Source of the DNA: Euryarchaeota archaeon SCGC AAA252-I15
GTDB taxonomy: Archaea > Altiarchaeota > Altiarchaeia > IMC4 > SCGC-AAA252-I15
Direction of reading: 5' to 3'
Length of the DNA stretch: 24,012 nt
NCBI GenBank assembly: GCA_000402775.1
Contig: AQSC01000057.1
Coordinates: 1-24,012, forward strand
Part shown: positions 15,501 through 23,681 of the stretch, piece after piece
Layout of the letters: each line of letters opens with the position of its first letter
Position numbering within the stretch: the stretch's first letter is position 1
The notes under the pieces: model-generated
Database searches by the model: none
What the model was told of the DNA's origin: nothing
Seen by the model: only the letters and a program-made list of their open reading frames with translations
Program-made: the position numbers and the translations under genes

Positions 15501-17440
15501 AAAGCCAAGGGAAAAGGGACACTCCACTATGCACGCTATCATGTCCCTTGAATGTAGACGCCAGAGGATACATTAGATTAATAGGACTCTCCGAATTCGA
15601 GAAAGCACTTGAAAAGATCATTGAAAATAATCCCCTACCCTCAGTATGCGGAAGGATTTGCAATCACCCCTGTGAAATCGAATGCCGCAGAGGAGGAGTG
15701 GATGAACCCGTATCAATCAGGGCACTCAAAAGTTTTGTAAGCACTCACATACAATCCAAGAAACCGGAATTAGCCAAACCAACCGGAAAAAAAGTAGCAG
15801 TGGTGGGAAGCGGACCCTCCGGCCTAACATGCGCATACTACCTGGCTCTAAAAGGCCATAAAGTCACAGTATGTGAAGAAAGAACACATCCAGGAGGAAT
15901 GCTCTACTGGGGCATCCCTGAATTTCGGCTTCCAAAAAAAGAGCTTGAAAGAGACATTGAATACATAAAAAAAACTGGCATTAAGATAAAAATTAAGACA
16001 CGGATTGAAGGAAAAAAACAATTAAACAAACTTTTAAAGGAAGGATTTGACGCCATATACCTGGCAATAGGCTGCCAGCAAACCCCACCACTTGGGATTT
16101 CCGGTGAAGAACTTGAAGGAGTTCATAAGGCGATAGAATTCCTCAGAAAATTCAATTCCGGGGAAAAAATCAAATTCAAAAACCAAGTAATTGTTGTGGG
16201 GGGAGGCGACGTCGCAATTGATACTGCACGCTCAGCCATACGCTGCGGAGCCCAGAAAGTAAAAGTCCTATACCGCCGCTCTGAAAATGAGATGCCTGCA
16301 AGTTCCAAAGAGTTTGAGGCTGCCAAAATCGAAGGAATAACATTCGAATTTTTGTCTGCGCCAAGTAAATTTATCGGAGTGGATGGTAAAGTTTCATCAG
16401 TTGAATGTATTAAGATGAGGCTCGGCAAACTCGACGAGTCTGGAAGGAGGAGCCCCAAACATGTTTCCGGTTCTAATTACACGATTGAGGCTTCAGATGT
16501 GATCATTGCAGTAAGTCAGAAGCCCGATTCAACATCATTTGCGGGATTAGATCTTGATGGGGGGCTCTTTAAAGTCAATTCCAAAACCCTTGAAACAAGC
16601 ATGGGAGGAGTTTTTGCGGGCGGTGATGTTGTTTCCGGGTCGTCTTACGTGGTTGAGGCCATGGCTTTAGGCAGGAAAGCAGCGGAATCAATCGACTGTT
16701 ATTTAACAGGAAGGGAATTTGAGCCTGCTGAGCGATCTTCAAGCCTTACTGGGTTTTCCCCGAAAACCTTGGATAGAATTAAAAGAGTCAACAGGATTTC
16801 CGGATTGGATCCGGATTCACTCTCCTCTGATATCGTTTCAGAAGCGTTGAGGTGCTTAAACTGCGGTGCAGGCGCGATAGTTGAGCGTGAAAAGTGCGCT
16901 GCATGTCTTGCGTGTGTTCGCATTTGCCCCTACCAGGTTCCAAAACTGGTTGATGATGTTGCGGAAATTGATCTTAATGAATGCCAGTCTTGCGGATTCT
17001 GTTTTTCAGAGTGTCCTGCACTTGCAATCACGGTTTGTGGTGAAGTATACCTTAATTTCGATGAAAAGGTGGTGGAGTCCATCCCTGAAAATAATATTGG
17101 GGTGGTTTTAGTATCCTGTTCTAATGCAAGGTATCTCCTTGAGGATGAGCTTTCCAAAAATCTTATTCCCTCGGTTGTCGTGGATTGTGTTGGACGACTG
17201 CCTAAAGAGAGGTTTCTGCATCTTTTAAGTCAGGGTTTCAAGGGTGTTATCGTCGCATCCTGTGATGAGGGTGATTGCATCCACAAGACCGGGAACTCGG
17301 TCACGTGTAATCGGATTGGCGAACTCGACGAGACTTTAAATGAGATTTCAATGGGTGGGCGGATTCGGTTTTTCGAAGCCTCTAATTTGCTCGAACTTGG
17401 TTTAAATAAGGTTTTGGGGGAAATAATTGAGGGAAAATGA
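15467..17440 (+). CDS. NfnB/GltD-like flavoprotein fused to two [4Fe-4S] clusters and an MvhD-like domain
   Basis: A 657-residue redox protein. Residues 20-95 match the N-terminal Fe-S region of the GltD/NfnB/DPYD family (CTLSCPLNVDARGYI, VCGRICNHPCEIECRRGG, VSIRALKSF). FAD is bound at VVGSGPSG (112-118) and NAD(P)H at VVGGGDVAIDTARS (243-256); a second FAD motif is GGVFAGGDVV. After the flavoprotein come two ferredoxin motifs (C477/480/483/487 and C506/509/512/516). From about 545 there is an MvhD/FlpD-like domain with C551, C574 and a CDEGDC motif (599-604). metV begins in its stop codon (ATGA). The order suggests electrons pass from NAD(P)H through flavin and Fe-S to the MvhD part and then MetV-MetF. 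Glutamate synthase small subunit is the main alternative, but no GltB is adjacent and the C-terminal fusion argues against it. Confidence 0.82.
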   Translation: MTFNNKTDSKNKSQGKRDTPLCTLSCPLNVDARGYIRLIGLSEFEKALEKIIENNPLPSVCGRICNHPCEIECRRGGVDEPVSIRALKSFVSTHIQSKKPELAKPTGKKVAVVGSGPSGLTCAYYLALKGHKVTVCEERTHPGGMLYWGIPEFRLPKKELERDIEYIKKTGIKIKIKTRIEGKKQLNKLLKEGFDAIYLAIGCQQTPPLGISGEELEGVHKAIEFLRKFNSGEKIKFKNQVIVVGGGDVAIDTARSAIRCGAQKVKVLYRRSENEMPASSKEFEAAKIEGITFEFLSAPSKFIGVDGKVSSVECIKMRLGKLDESGRRSPKHVSGSNYTIEASDVIIAVSQKPDSTSFAGLDLDGGLFKVNSKTLETSMGGVFAGGDVVSGSSYVVEAMALGRKAAESIDCYLTGREFEPAERSSSLTGFSPKTLDRIKRVNRISGLDPDSLSSDIVSEALRCLNCGAGAIVEREKCAACLACVRICPYQVPKLVDDVAEIDLNECQSCGFCFSECPALAITVCGEVYLNFDEKVVESIPENNIGVVLVSCSNARYLLEDELSKNLIPSVVVDCVGRLPKERFLHLLSQGFKGVIVASCDEGDCIHKTGNSVTCNRIGELDETLNEISMGGRIRFFEASNLLELGLNKVLGEIIEGK

Positions 17441-18045
17441 TTACGGGTGAGAGGAAGCCGCTTGAAGATATTAAAGCTGCGATCGGGGATGCGAAAAAAA
17501 TCCTTGTTTTAGGTTGTGGCACGTGCACGACCGTATCGAAAGTCGGTGGTGAAAAACAGGTGGGGGAGCTTTCAGAAGCCTTAAAGTTAATGTTGGGTGA
17601 AAACGTACAAATCAGGGGGAACACGATTCTCCGCCAGTGCGACCCCGAATTTTTCGACGAAATTGAAAAAGAAGTAGGGGAAGCTGATATTATAGTTTCT
17701 CTAGCCTGCGGTGCGGGAGTCCAGGTCGCCGCTGAAAAATACCCTGAAAAACACGTAACCCCCGGACTTGACACAACGTCAATTGGGGCAACCCTCCCCG
17801 AGGAGATGGAGCTCCGCGAAGTATGCTCTGCCTGCGGGAACTGCGTGCTTGAAAAGACCCTTGGTTTGTGCCCGATAACCCGGTGTGCAAAATCCCTATT
17901 AAACGGACCCTGCGGTGGAGTCCGCGACGGCTTGTGCGAAGTCGAAGACATACCCTGCGTGTGGGTGCAGATTTTCGACAAGATGAAGGCTTTAGGGAGA
18001 CTTGACGATTTTATGACCCCGAGGATGCCTGAGGTGAAGAAATGA
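17437..18045 (+). CDS. metV: MetV-type methylene-tetrahydrofolate/pterin reductase partner subunit
   Basis: Small iron-sulfur subunit that pairs with MetF in acetogen-type methylene reductases and passes electrons to it. 202 residues. The N-terminal part resembles the MvhD/HdrC-style domain (ILVLGCGTCTTVS at 22-34, C68, C91). The C-terminal part has the MetV Cys set: EVCSACGNCVLEKTLGLCPI, then RCAKSLLNGPCGG, with C130, C133, C136, C145, C150, C159, C167 and C174. It overlaps the upstream flavoprotein gene by four bases and the downstream metF by four bases, which indicates stoichiometric coupled translation of a complex. Confidence 0.9.
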   Translation: MITGERKPLEDIKAAIGDAKKILVLGCGTCTTVSKVGGEKQVGELSEALKLMLGENVQIRGNTILRQCDPEFFDEIEKEVGEADIIVSLACGAGVQVAAEKYPEKHVTPGLDTTSIGATLPEEMELREVCSACGNCVLEKTLGLCPITRCAKSLLNGPCGGVRDGLCEVEDIPCVWVQIFDKMKALGRLDDFMTPRMPEVKK

Positions 18046-18932
18046 GCAAGCTTTCGGAAAATTTCGGGAAAAAATTCATTGTAACTGGGGAGGCTGCACC
18101 GCCTAAGGGCCCGGACTTAACCCCCTTCCTGAAAGAGATTGACGAGCTTAAGCCTCTTTGGCCTAAACTTTCCGCCGTGAATGTGGTCGACATTCCCGGA
18201 AGCATACTCCTTATGAGTTCGCTTGGGGCGAGTATAATCCTTAAGCAGAACGGGCTTGAACCGGTCTTCCAGATGGTGTGCAGGGACCGGAACATGCTCG
18301 CGCTTCAGGCGGACCTCCTCTCCGCAGCCGCATTCGGCATAGAAAACGTGTTAGCGCTCACAGGAGACCATCCGGCATGCAAGTCGTCTGATCATCCCAG
18401 CGCGAAACCAGTATTCGACTTGGATTCAACATCCCTTATTGCCACTATCAAGAAGATGAACGATGGATCCGACCTTGCCGGAAACAAGCTCAATAAACCC
18501 ACCACTTTTTTCGTAGGCGGGGCGGTCGCGCCGGGAGTGAAACCCCTAGAACCTGAAATGTATAAGATGAAGAGGAAGCTTAACACCGGTGCAGACTTCA
18601 TCCAGACTCAGGCAGTCTTTGAGGCGGAACTTGTTGAAGACTACCTTACGGAGTATGAACGGACGGTGGGTTCAGACGATAGGAAGAAAGTCTGCGTAAG
18701 CCTCGTCCCCCTCTACGACTACAAGCTCGTCAAGTTCCTGCGAACTATGCCCGGAGTCGTGATCTCCGAGGAGACTGGCCGCCGCATAAAAAACGCAGAC
18801 GATCCCCTCGAAGAAGGTGTAAGCATCTGCGTGGAACTCGTCGACAAAGCCCGCGAGCTAGGCGTCGCCGGCGTACACCTTATGCCCGCCGGAAAAATGG
18901 GAGCACTCGTCAAAATACTAGAAAGCATTTAG
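18042..18932 (+). CDS. metF: MetF-family methylene-tetrahydrofolate (or -methanopterin) reductase
   Basis: Flavin TIM-barrel enzyme that reduces a methylene-pterin to methyl-pterin. 296 residues, family length. Recognisable segments are KFIVTGEAAPPKGPDL, a flavin-binding ENVLALTGDHP (about 105-116), ADFIQTQAVFE with the conserved Gln/Phe, and the C-terminal GVAGVHLMPAGKMGALVKIL. In archaea using H4MPT, the F420-dependent Mer normally does this step; MetF next to MtdB suggests that NAD(P)H, through the fused flavoprotein and MetV, drives it here. Whether the pterin is H4MPT or H4F cannot be read from the sequence. Its last 22 codons are duplicated at 23682-23747. Confidence 0.92.
   Translation: MSKLSENFGKKFIVTGEAAPPKGPDLTPFLKEIDELKPLWPKLSAVNVVDIPGSILLMSSLGASIILKQNGLEPVFQMVCRDRNMLALQADLLSAAAFGIENVLALTGDHPACKSSDHPSAKPVFDLDSTSLIATIKKMNDGSDLAGNKLNKPTTFFVGGAVAPGVKPLEPEMYKMKRKLNTGADFIQTQAVFEAELVEDYLTEYERTVGSDDRKKVCVSLVPLYDYKLVKFLRTMPGVVISEETGRRIKNADDPLEEGVSICVELVDKARELGVAGVHLMPAGKMGALVKILESI
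18867..18932 (+). repeat. metF 3'-end direct repeat, copy 1 (in the intact gene)
   Basis: The final 21 codons plus stop of metF. The partner at 23682-23747 matches at 55 of 66 positions by my hand count, in the same reading frame and ending at a stop codon. Confidence 0.85.
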
Positions 18933-18973
18933 GGAAAGAAACTGGAAGAAAAACGAAGCCGACAGAAAAAATC

Positions 18974-18984
18974 TTATTTTTATA
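18974..18984 (+). promoter_or_regulatory. TATA box of the surface-protein gene
   Basis: ttatttttata is centred 27 bases upstream of the ATG at 19006, exactly the archaeal TATA-to-start-site distance, so transcription would begin at or very near the start codon (leaderless). No ribosome binding site precedes that ATG, which agrees. Confidence 0.5.
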
Positions 18985-19005
18985 GTTGCCTCTGCCAAAG
19001 AAATA

Positions 19006-21993
19006 ATGGGTTGGGTGATGAGACTTAGAATAACTGTTTTACTAATTCTATTTCATTTAGTATGCAGTGTCAGTGCAGTATCCTGTGGCGACAACATAAC
19101 TGGTAATACTACATTAACTTCAGACCTATCGTGTGAGGGCCTAGGAATTACAATAGGGGCTAATGACATTACAATCGATTGTAACAACTTCACAATACAA
19201 GGAAATAATACTCAGAACTCAATTGGAGTAAATGTCATTAGCTATGCTGGCATTGTAGTAAAGAATTGTGTGATAGATGATTATGAGTACGGTATCTACT
19301 TCTATGATGCAGATAACAATACTGTCCAAGAAAACACATTCACTGAAAATGTTTATGGTGTCTACCTTCTTAATGGTTCAGATAACAATAATCTAAGCGA
19401 TAATACAGGAAACAATAATTCAAGGACATTCTATCTCAACGGGTCATATGATAACACTTTATCGAATAATATCTTTTACAATGGGGGGATGATTCACCTG
19501 TCATATTCCGACAGAAACATCATTGATAGCAACATAGATAATAATCGCTCAGATTGGCCTGGTTATGATGACCGAGGGGTTTCCCTCGAATACTCAAATC
19601 GCAACACAATATCAAGCAATATACTATCTCACCATTTAACCAATATCTACCTTAGTAACTCTCATTTCAACAACATTACAGCTAACACTGTAGATAATCA
19701 TGGGACTCCTGGCGGAAACCCAAAAAACGGCATCTACCTCGGCCAATCAGACAGCAACACTGTAACCTATAATAATGCAAGCAATAACTCTCGCGGCATC
19801 TTTCTCTCAAGCTCAGACAACAACACATTAAGTCATAACACTTTAATCAACAACAGCGACTACGGCATCTGGCTCACAACCTATGTCTACCACACAAGCA
19901 CATCCCAAAACACGATTCACAACAATACCTTAAATAACAACGGGGAAGGTATATATCTCGATGATGCAGACAATAATACTCTAAATAACAATACTGCAAA
20001 CAACAGCCAAGAGCATGGGTTTCATGCTAATACTCAAAGCTCTGGTAACACCCTCAACAACAACTTCTTTTGCTCCAATAATCAATCTGGCGGCAGCTAC
20101 TACGACCTCTACGATGGAGATAACAATACAGGTGACAACAACACCTGTGATACCACATACAACTATCAGAACGAAAGCAGCACAACAACTTGCTTGCACA
20201 CGTGCAGTGGATGGCTGCTGTCCACTACATCTACAACCACGACGACTACAATAATATCTTCTACAACTACAATAAGTTCAAATGATCCATCTGCACCGAG
20301 GATAGATGGCTACTCAGAACCCGAAACCATAAGTAACACCAGTGCTATTTTCTCCATTACAAGCAACGAAGACTGTAATCTAACAGTTAACTATGGAGAG
20401 TGTAATATGACGTTGTTTAATGACACTAGTGGGTGCATAACGTCTGCTCAGCACTCTGACTTTAAGAATTCTGGTTACACTGATTGGCCGTTTTACACTG
20501 CAGTCAACTCAACATGGAGTCAAGCACATTTGGTGTATCTTACCAGCTTGATACCAAATATAAAATATTTTTACATGGTTATTGCAACAGACACATCTGG
20601 CAATAGTAGAATAAAGGACGATGATGACTGGTACTATCGTTTCACGACAGGCACTACTACAACATCAACTACAACCTCGACTACTACAACAATGACAACC
20701 ACCACTTCCACCACACTTATTCCCAGCACCACTTCTACTACGACATCTACAACAACCTCCACCACGACAGTTACGCCGCCAAGTATTGTAATAAACGAGT
20801 TTCTGCCTCATCCGTCAGGTTCACACCAGGAGTGGATTGAATTATACAACACTCAATTGGAGGCGATCAACCTTAGCGGACTAAAACTTGACGACGTGGG
20901 AGGAAACAGTTCAGACCCTTACATACTACCAGAGGGCAAAGTAATCCAGCCAAAAAACTTCACAGTATTCTATAAAAACGAGACAAACATCACATTAGGC
21001 AACCTAGGAGACACCGTAAGACTGCTCAGCATATACGGCAGTGTCATAGACTCCTACACCTACTACTACAGCCAACGTGGTATATCACTTGGAAGGGAAG
21101 CAGATGGGGGTGTGGAGTGGACGACCTTTGAGTTGCCAACTCCAGGATACAGTAATGTGGGAGTTAATGATACGAACCCGCCATCAGTCTCGCTCGATTA
21201 TCCGGAAGACAACGCCGTGGATACTGATGGAAGCATATTCCTCAAGTATACTCCAACTGATTTATCCCCAATATCAAACTGTGTTCTCTACACTAATGTT
21301 TCAGGTATCTGGCAGATAACTCAGATAGACACGACCCTACTCGTAAACGCCCAGAATAGCTTTGGTTTGTTTGGACTAGAGAACGGCATCTACCTTTGGA
21401 ACGTTCAATGCACTGACGACACAAGTCTGTCTGCTTCAGCCCCCCAGAGCAGAGCATTTATTGTAAACAAGACAGCGGGAAGTGTATGCAACACCCCAGT
21501 TGATGCGACAATCAATGAAACAACAAACGTCACTTCAAACGAGACGAAAACAACCTTACTGATCAACGTCACAGAGAACGTCACAAACGTCAGCATAGTT
21601 ATCGCATCATATGAAAACGACAGTAAAATCTCGAATCTGTCAGTCCCCAACTTGGGCAGATACGTGTCAATAGAATCAAACACAGAACTTGAGGAATCAG
21701 TGTCAAGCATTATTCTTAGGATATACTATACCACCGAGGAGCTTTCAAGCAAAAACATAAGCGAGGACGATTTAGCCATCTACTGGTTTAATGAAGACGA
21801 AGGAATCTGGCAAGTCTTAGATGTCGCCACAATGGATTGGGTTCACGCTACCGGCATAAACAAACCACAAAAGTTTTTGTGGGCTGACATTGAACACTTC
21901 AGCGACTACACAATAGGGGCGGGAACACAGAGCCAAGAAATTACGGTGGTTACTGGCTGGAATCTCATCAGCTTGCCTTTAGTGTTCTTGTAG
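19006..21993 (+). CDS. Secreted NosD-like beta-helix surface protein with lamin-tail domain, C-terminally truncated
   Basis: A 995-residue exported protein. Residues 1-24 are a signal peptide (RLRITVLLILFHLVCSVSA). Residues about 27-395 are parallel beta-helix repeats of the NosD/CASH type, very rich in Asn with recurring DNNTLxNN and GIYL motifs. Thr-rich linkers at about 405-425 and 549-589 (encoded by aca/act runs) flank an Fn3-like domain. A lamin-tail domain follows (INEFLPHPSGSHQEWIELYN, about 593-719), then an Ig-like region and an archaeal surface-protein module ending HFSDYTIG. The last residues, TVVTGWNLISLPL, normally begin a further domain in such archaeal proteins, but a stop follows three residues later. 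There is no visible membrane anchor. Many NxS/T sites suggest glycosylation. The function is probably adhesion. Confidence 0.85.
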   Translation: MGWVMRLRITVLLILFHLVCSVSAVSCGDNITGNTTLTSDLSCEGLGITIGANDITIDCNNFTIQGNNTQNSIGVNVISYAGIVVKNCVIDDYEYGIYFYDADNNTVQENTFTENVYGVYLLNGSDNNNLSDNTGNNNSRTFYLNGSYDNTLSNNIFYNGGMIHLSYSDRNIIDSNIDNNRSDWPGYDDRGVSLEYSNRNTISSNILSHHLTNIYLSNSHFNNITANTVDNHGTPGGNPKNGIYLGQSDSNTVTYNNASNNSRGIFLSSSDNNTLSHNTLINNSDYGIWLTTYVYHTSTSQNTIHNNTLNNNGEGIYLDDADNNTLNNNTANNSQEHGFHANTQSSGNTLNNNFFCSNNQSGGSYYDLYDGDNNTGDNNTCDTTYNYQNESSTTTCLHTCSGWLLSTTSTTTTTTIISSTTTISSNDPSAPRIDGYSEPETISNTSAIFSITSNEDCNLTVNYGECNMTLFNDTSGCITSAQHSDFKNSGYTDWPFYTAVNSTWSQAHLVYLTSLIPNIKYFYMVIATDTSGNSRIKDDDDWYYRFTTGTTTTSTTTSTTTTMTTTTSTTLIPSTTSTTTSTTTSTTTVTPPSIVINEFLPHPSGSHQEWIELYNTQLEAINLSGLKLDDVGGNSSDPYILPEGKVIQPKNFTVFYKNETNITLGNLGDTVRLLSIYGSVIDSYTYYYSQRGISLGREADGGVEWTTFELPTPGYSNVGVNDTNPPSVSLDYPEDNAVDTDGSIFLKYTPTDLSPISNCVLYTNVSGIWQITQIDTTLLVNAQNSFGLFGLENGIYLWNVQCTDDTSLSASAPQSRAFIVNKTAGSVCNTPVDATINETTNVTSNETKTTLLINVTENVTNVSIVIASYENDSKISNLSVPNLGRYVSIESNTELEESVSSIILRIYYTTEELSSKNISEDDLAIYWFNEDEGIWQVLDVATMDWVHATGINKPQKFLWADIEHFSDYTIGAGTQSQEITVVTGWNLISLPLVFL
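20651..20773 (+). repeat. Thr-rich low-complexity linker DNA
   Basis: Runs of aca/act/acc codons encode a TTSTTT-type linker within the surface protein. A shorter similar tract is at 20220-20280. These tracts are in frame and typical of glycosylated spacer regions, and they could change length by slippage. Confidence 0.7.
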
Positions 21994-22911
21994 TTATCTT
22001 CTCTTGAGTATCGGTTTCAGGTCGTATTGTAGGCTTTCGATGTTTTTCCGTAGATTGTATTTTGTAGCCTTTTTCTTGAGGAGTTTGAAATCTAATTTGT
22101 TTTCGTGTTTGATGATGAGCCAGCGGATGTAGCGCTTAGTTTCCTCGTCGTATGGGTTGTCTAAGAGTAGGTGGATGATGAGGTCTTCGAGGGGCATGCG
22201 GCCCGACTTTTTGGCGCGTTTTATGGTGTCGGAGTCTTTGCCTGCGACATACAGTGTGGTGTCCGGGGGTATGACGTGGATGCCGTAGTCGTCTACGGCA
22301 GAAGAGGCGGTACTAGCTGCAGAGATATTGGCGGGGAGGTTCCGCCGATACTCCTCCGGCTTGCTTGTGTGCACAATGTATTTTTCGTCACCGGCCCAAG
22401 AGATATGGGCGTCCTGCTCCACCTCCGCCGGTATGCTGGCGGGCTTAGAGAACAGAAGCTCCAGGCTTCCGTACAATGGGTGGTCCTTCATTAAAACATA
22501 CCTGCCTTTGACGTTCCTCACAAGTCCGAAGGACTCAAACCACAAGAGGTGATGGTAGACCCGCTTGTCCGACAACTCCGCTTTCCTTGCGATTTCCTCC
22601 ACACGTTTTGAGCCCCTGTAGAGGGTCTTTAATATTCTTAATCGCTTGCCTGACAGGGCCTCCTCGACAATGCCTTCTCTCTGGCTCCTCAGAATCCTGC
22701 TTAATTGTGTGGAAAGCGGGCTGCCTGAGGGATACAACCTCATATTGTATTTCTTTTCTGTTTTTACAATACCCTTTTGTCTTAAAGCTTGGATTAAGGC
22801 ATACACTCTGGGCTCGCTTAATTTCATCTTCCCTGAGACGTCTTCTATGCTGATTCCAGGATTGAGTGTGACGGTCCTGAATGTTCGGAGCTCGGTTTTG
22901 TTGAAGTCCAT
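21994..22911 (-). CDS. Double winged-helix protein, candidate AbiEi-like antitoxin/regulator
   Basis: A 305-residue protein. Residues 15-53 (SIEDVSGKMKLSEPRVYALI, then ALRQKGIVKTEK) and 95-140 (RVEEIARKAELSDKRVYHHL, then FGLVRNVKGRYVLM) are two winged-helix domains. The C-terminal ~90 residues (TTLYVAGKD, EDLIIHLLLDNPYDEETKRY, then LLKKKATKYNL) resemble in layout the C-terminal domain of AbiEi-type antitoxins. Upstream on the same strand, 57 bp away, is a nucleotidyltransferase of the AbiEii/DUF6036 type. It has its own TATA-like box at 22931-22943. Its stop codon directly abuts the stop of the convergent surface-protein gene. The antitoxin role is inferred from domain content and pairing. 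Confidence 0.75.
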   Translation of the reverse strand: MDFNKTELRTFRTVTLNPGISIEDVSGKMKLSEPRVYALIQALRQKGIVKTEKKYNMRLYPSGSPLSTQLSRILRSQREGIVEEALSGKRLRILKTLYRGSKRVEEIARKAELSDKRVYHHLLWFESFGLVRNVKGRYVLMKDHPLYGSLELLFSKPASIPAEVEQDAHISWAGDEKYIVHTSKPEEYRRNLPANISAASTASSAVDDYGIHVIPPDTTLYVAGKDSDTIKRAKKSGRMPLEDLIIHLLLDNPYDEETKRYIRWLIIKHENKLDFKLLKKKATKYNLRKNIESLQYDLKPILKRR

Positions 22912-22930
22912 GAGATGATATGGGAATTCA

Positions 22931-22943
22931 GAATATAAAAATT
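22931..22943 (-). promoter_or_regulatory. TATA-like box for the winged-helix gene
   Basis: gaatataaaaatt (aatttttatattc on the minus strand) is centred about 26 bases upstream of the ATG at 22911, the expected position for a leaderless archaeal transcript. It lies in the 57-bp gap after the nucleotidyltransferase gene, so the regulator can be transcribed alone. Confidence 0.45.
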
Positions 22944-22968
22944 ATTGAAAAAGAAGAAAATTCTCGAT

Positions 22969-23619
22969 TTACAATAATTCTAGAGATACACCATATCTCC
23001 CACCCAAAGAATCAAGAGAACGCTTAATCGACTCGACAAAAGACTCTCTAACGCTTTTATCCACGGCAGCCAACTGAAACGTCAATTCAGCTATAACAAC
23101 ATCAAAATCCGGCTTACTCCCGTAAATCCTAAACATGTCCACCAGATCACGCTCACGCTCCGTAATCAACTTAAACAAGAAAATGTCTTCTGGAGAGCAA
23201 TAATACTCTGTGAGTTTTCCCCTTACACCACCTTCCTTAGCCCTCTTCTTCATTCCTTCACTAAATTTGAATCCACCGCAAATCTGTTTCAGGAACAAGT
23301 CCACGCGGATCCCCGGCTTGAATGGCTCGCTTAAGGGCGTGCCCTTTACTTCGTCGAAGATGCCGTAAGGCTGAATCCACTTATATTCTGAGCCAACAAT
23401 AATCTCCTCAATAAAACCCGACGCGATGAGAGCCCTCTTGAAGGCCTTGATCTCTTTCCAATCCAAAATCACTAAGTCAGCGTCCTTGGTCGTGTTCTTC
23501 AGCCCGTGCCAGCACATGGCATTCCCCCCGATGTGATATACTGTAACATCCCTCCCTAGATTACCCACAATCCTTTCGAAAACCGAGTTAATGTACTCTA
23601 AGTTGTGTTGATGACTCAT
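22969..23619 (-). CDS. Nucleotidyltransferase, AbiEii/DUF6036-like, candidate toxin
   Basis: A 216-residue nucleotidyltransferase-fold protein. The core motif HIGGNAMCWHGLKNTTKDAD (about 29-48) has the GGxA-type start, and the D46/D48 pair is the metal-binding signature. A third Asp is probably in IRVDLFL (D107). The segment SPEDIFLFKLITERERDLVD (142-161) is the conserved KxxxxRxRDxxD-type motif of the AbiEii/DUF6036 group. Toxins of this group transfer nucleotides to RNA, for example to tRNA 3' ends, but the substrate here is unknown. taagaggag just before the ATG provides a close ribosome binding site. It precedes the winged-helix gene on the same strand, so the pair resembles a toxin-antitoxin operon in which the toxin gene is first. 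Confidence 0.78.
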   Translation of the reverse strand: MSHQHNLEYINSVFERIVGNLGRDVTVYHIGGNAMCWHGLKNTTKDADLVILDWKEIKAFKRALIASGFIEEIIVGSEYKWIQPYGIFDEVKGTPLSEPFKPGIRVDLFLKQICGGFKFSEGMKKRAKEGGVRGKLTEYYCSPEDIFLFKLITERERDLVDMFRIYGSKPDFDVVIAELTFQLAAVDKSVRESFVESIKRSLDSLGGRYGVSLELL

Positions 23620-23681
23620 CTCCTCTTAATACATAAACCCAAATAGTAATAACCTAAGAGACATGCATCAAAGGCAAAATA

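Larger units (their letters stand above)
18933..23681. mobile_element. Probable accessory island bounded by duplicated metF 3' ends
   Basis: About 4.7 kb between the intact metF and a second diverged copy of the metF 3' end. It holds a large surface protein whose C-terminus looks truncated, and an AbiE-like regulator/nucleotidyltransferase pair. The content is typical accessory cargo, unlike the conserved genes on both sides. No integrase or transposase gene and no terminal inverted repeats are visible, so it may be a decayed integrated element or a segment brought in by recombination with a related genome. Confidence 0.45.

Noticed and set aside
15467..17440. Glutamate synthase small subunit (GltD)
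   Set aside because: The flavoprotein core matches, but the added ferredoxin and MvhD-like domains, coupling to metV-metF and absence of gltB argue for a different role.
20220..20773. Thr-codon tracts as mobile or regulatory repeats
   Set aside because: They are in-frame low-complexity linkers of the surface protein.
18933..23681. Integrase or transposase gene in the island
   Set aside because: I looked for a tyrosine or serine recombinase or a DDE transposase in both strands and saw none; the only genes are the surface protein, the winged-helix protein and the nucleotidyltransferase.
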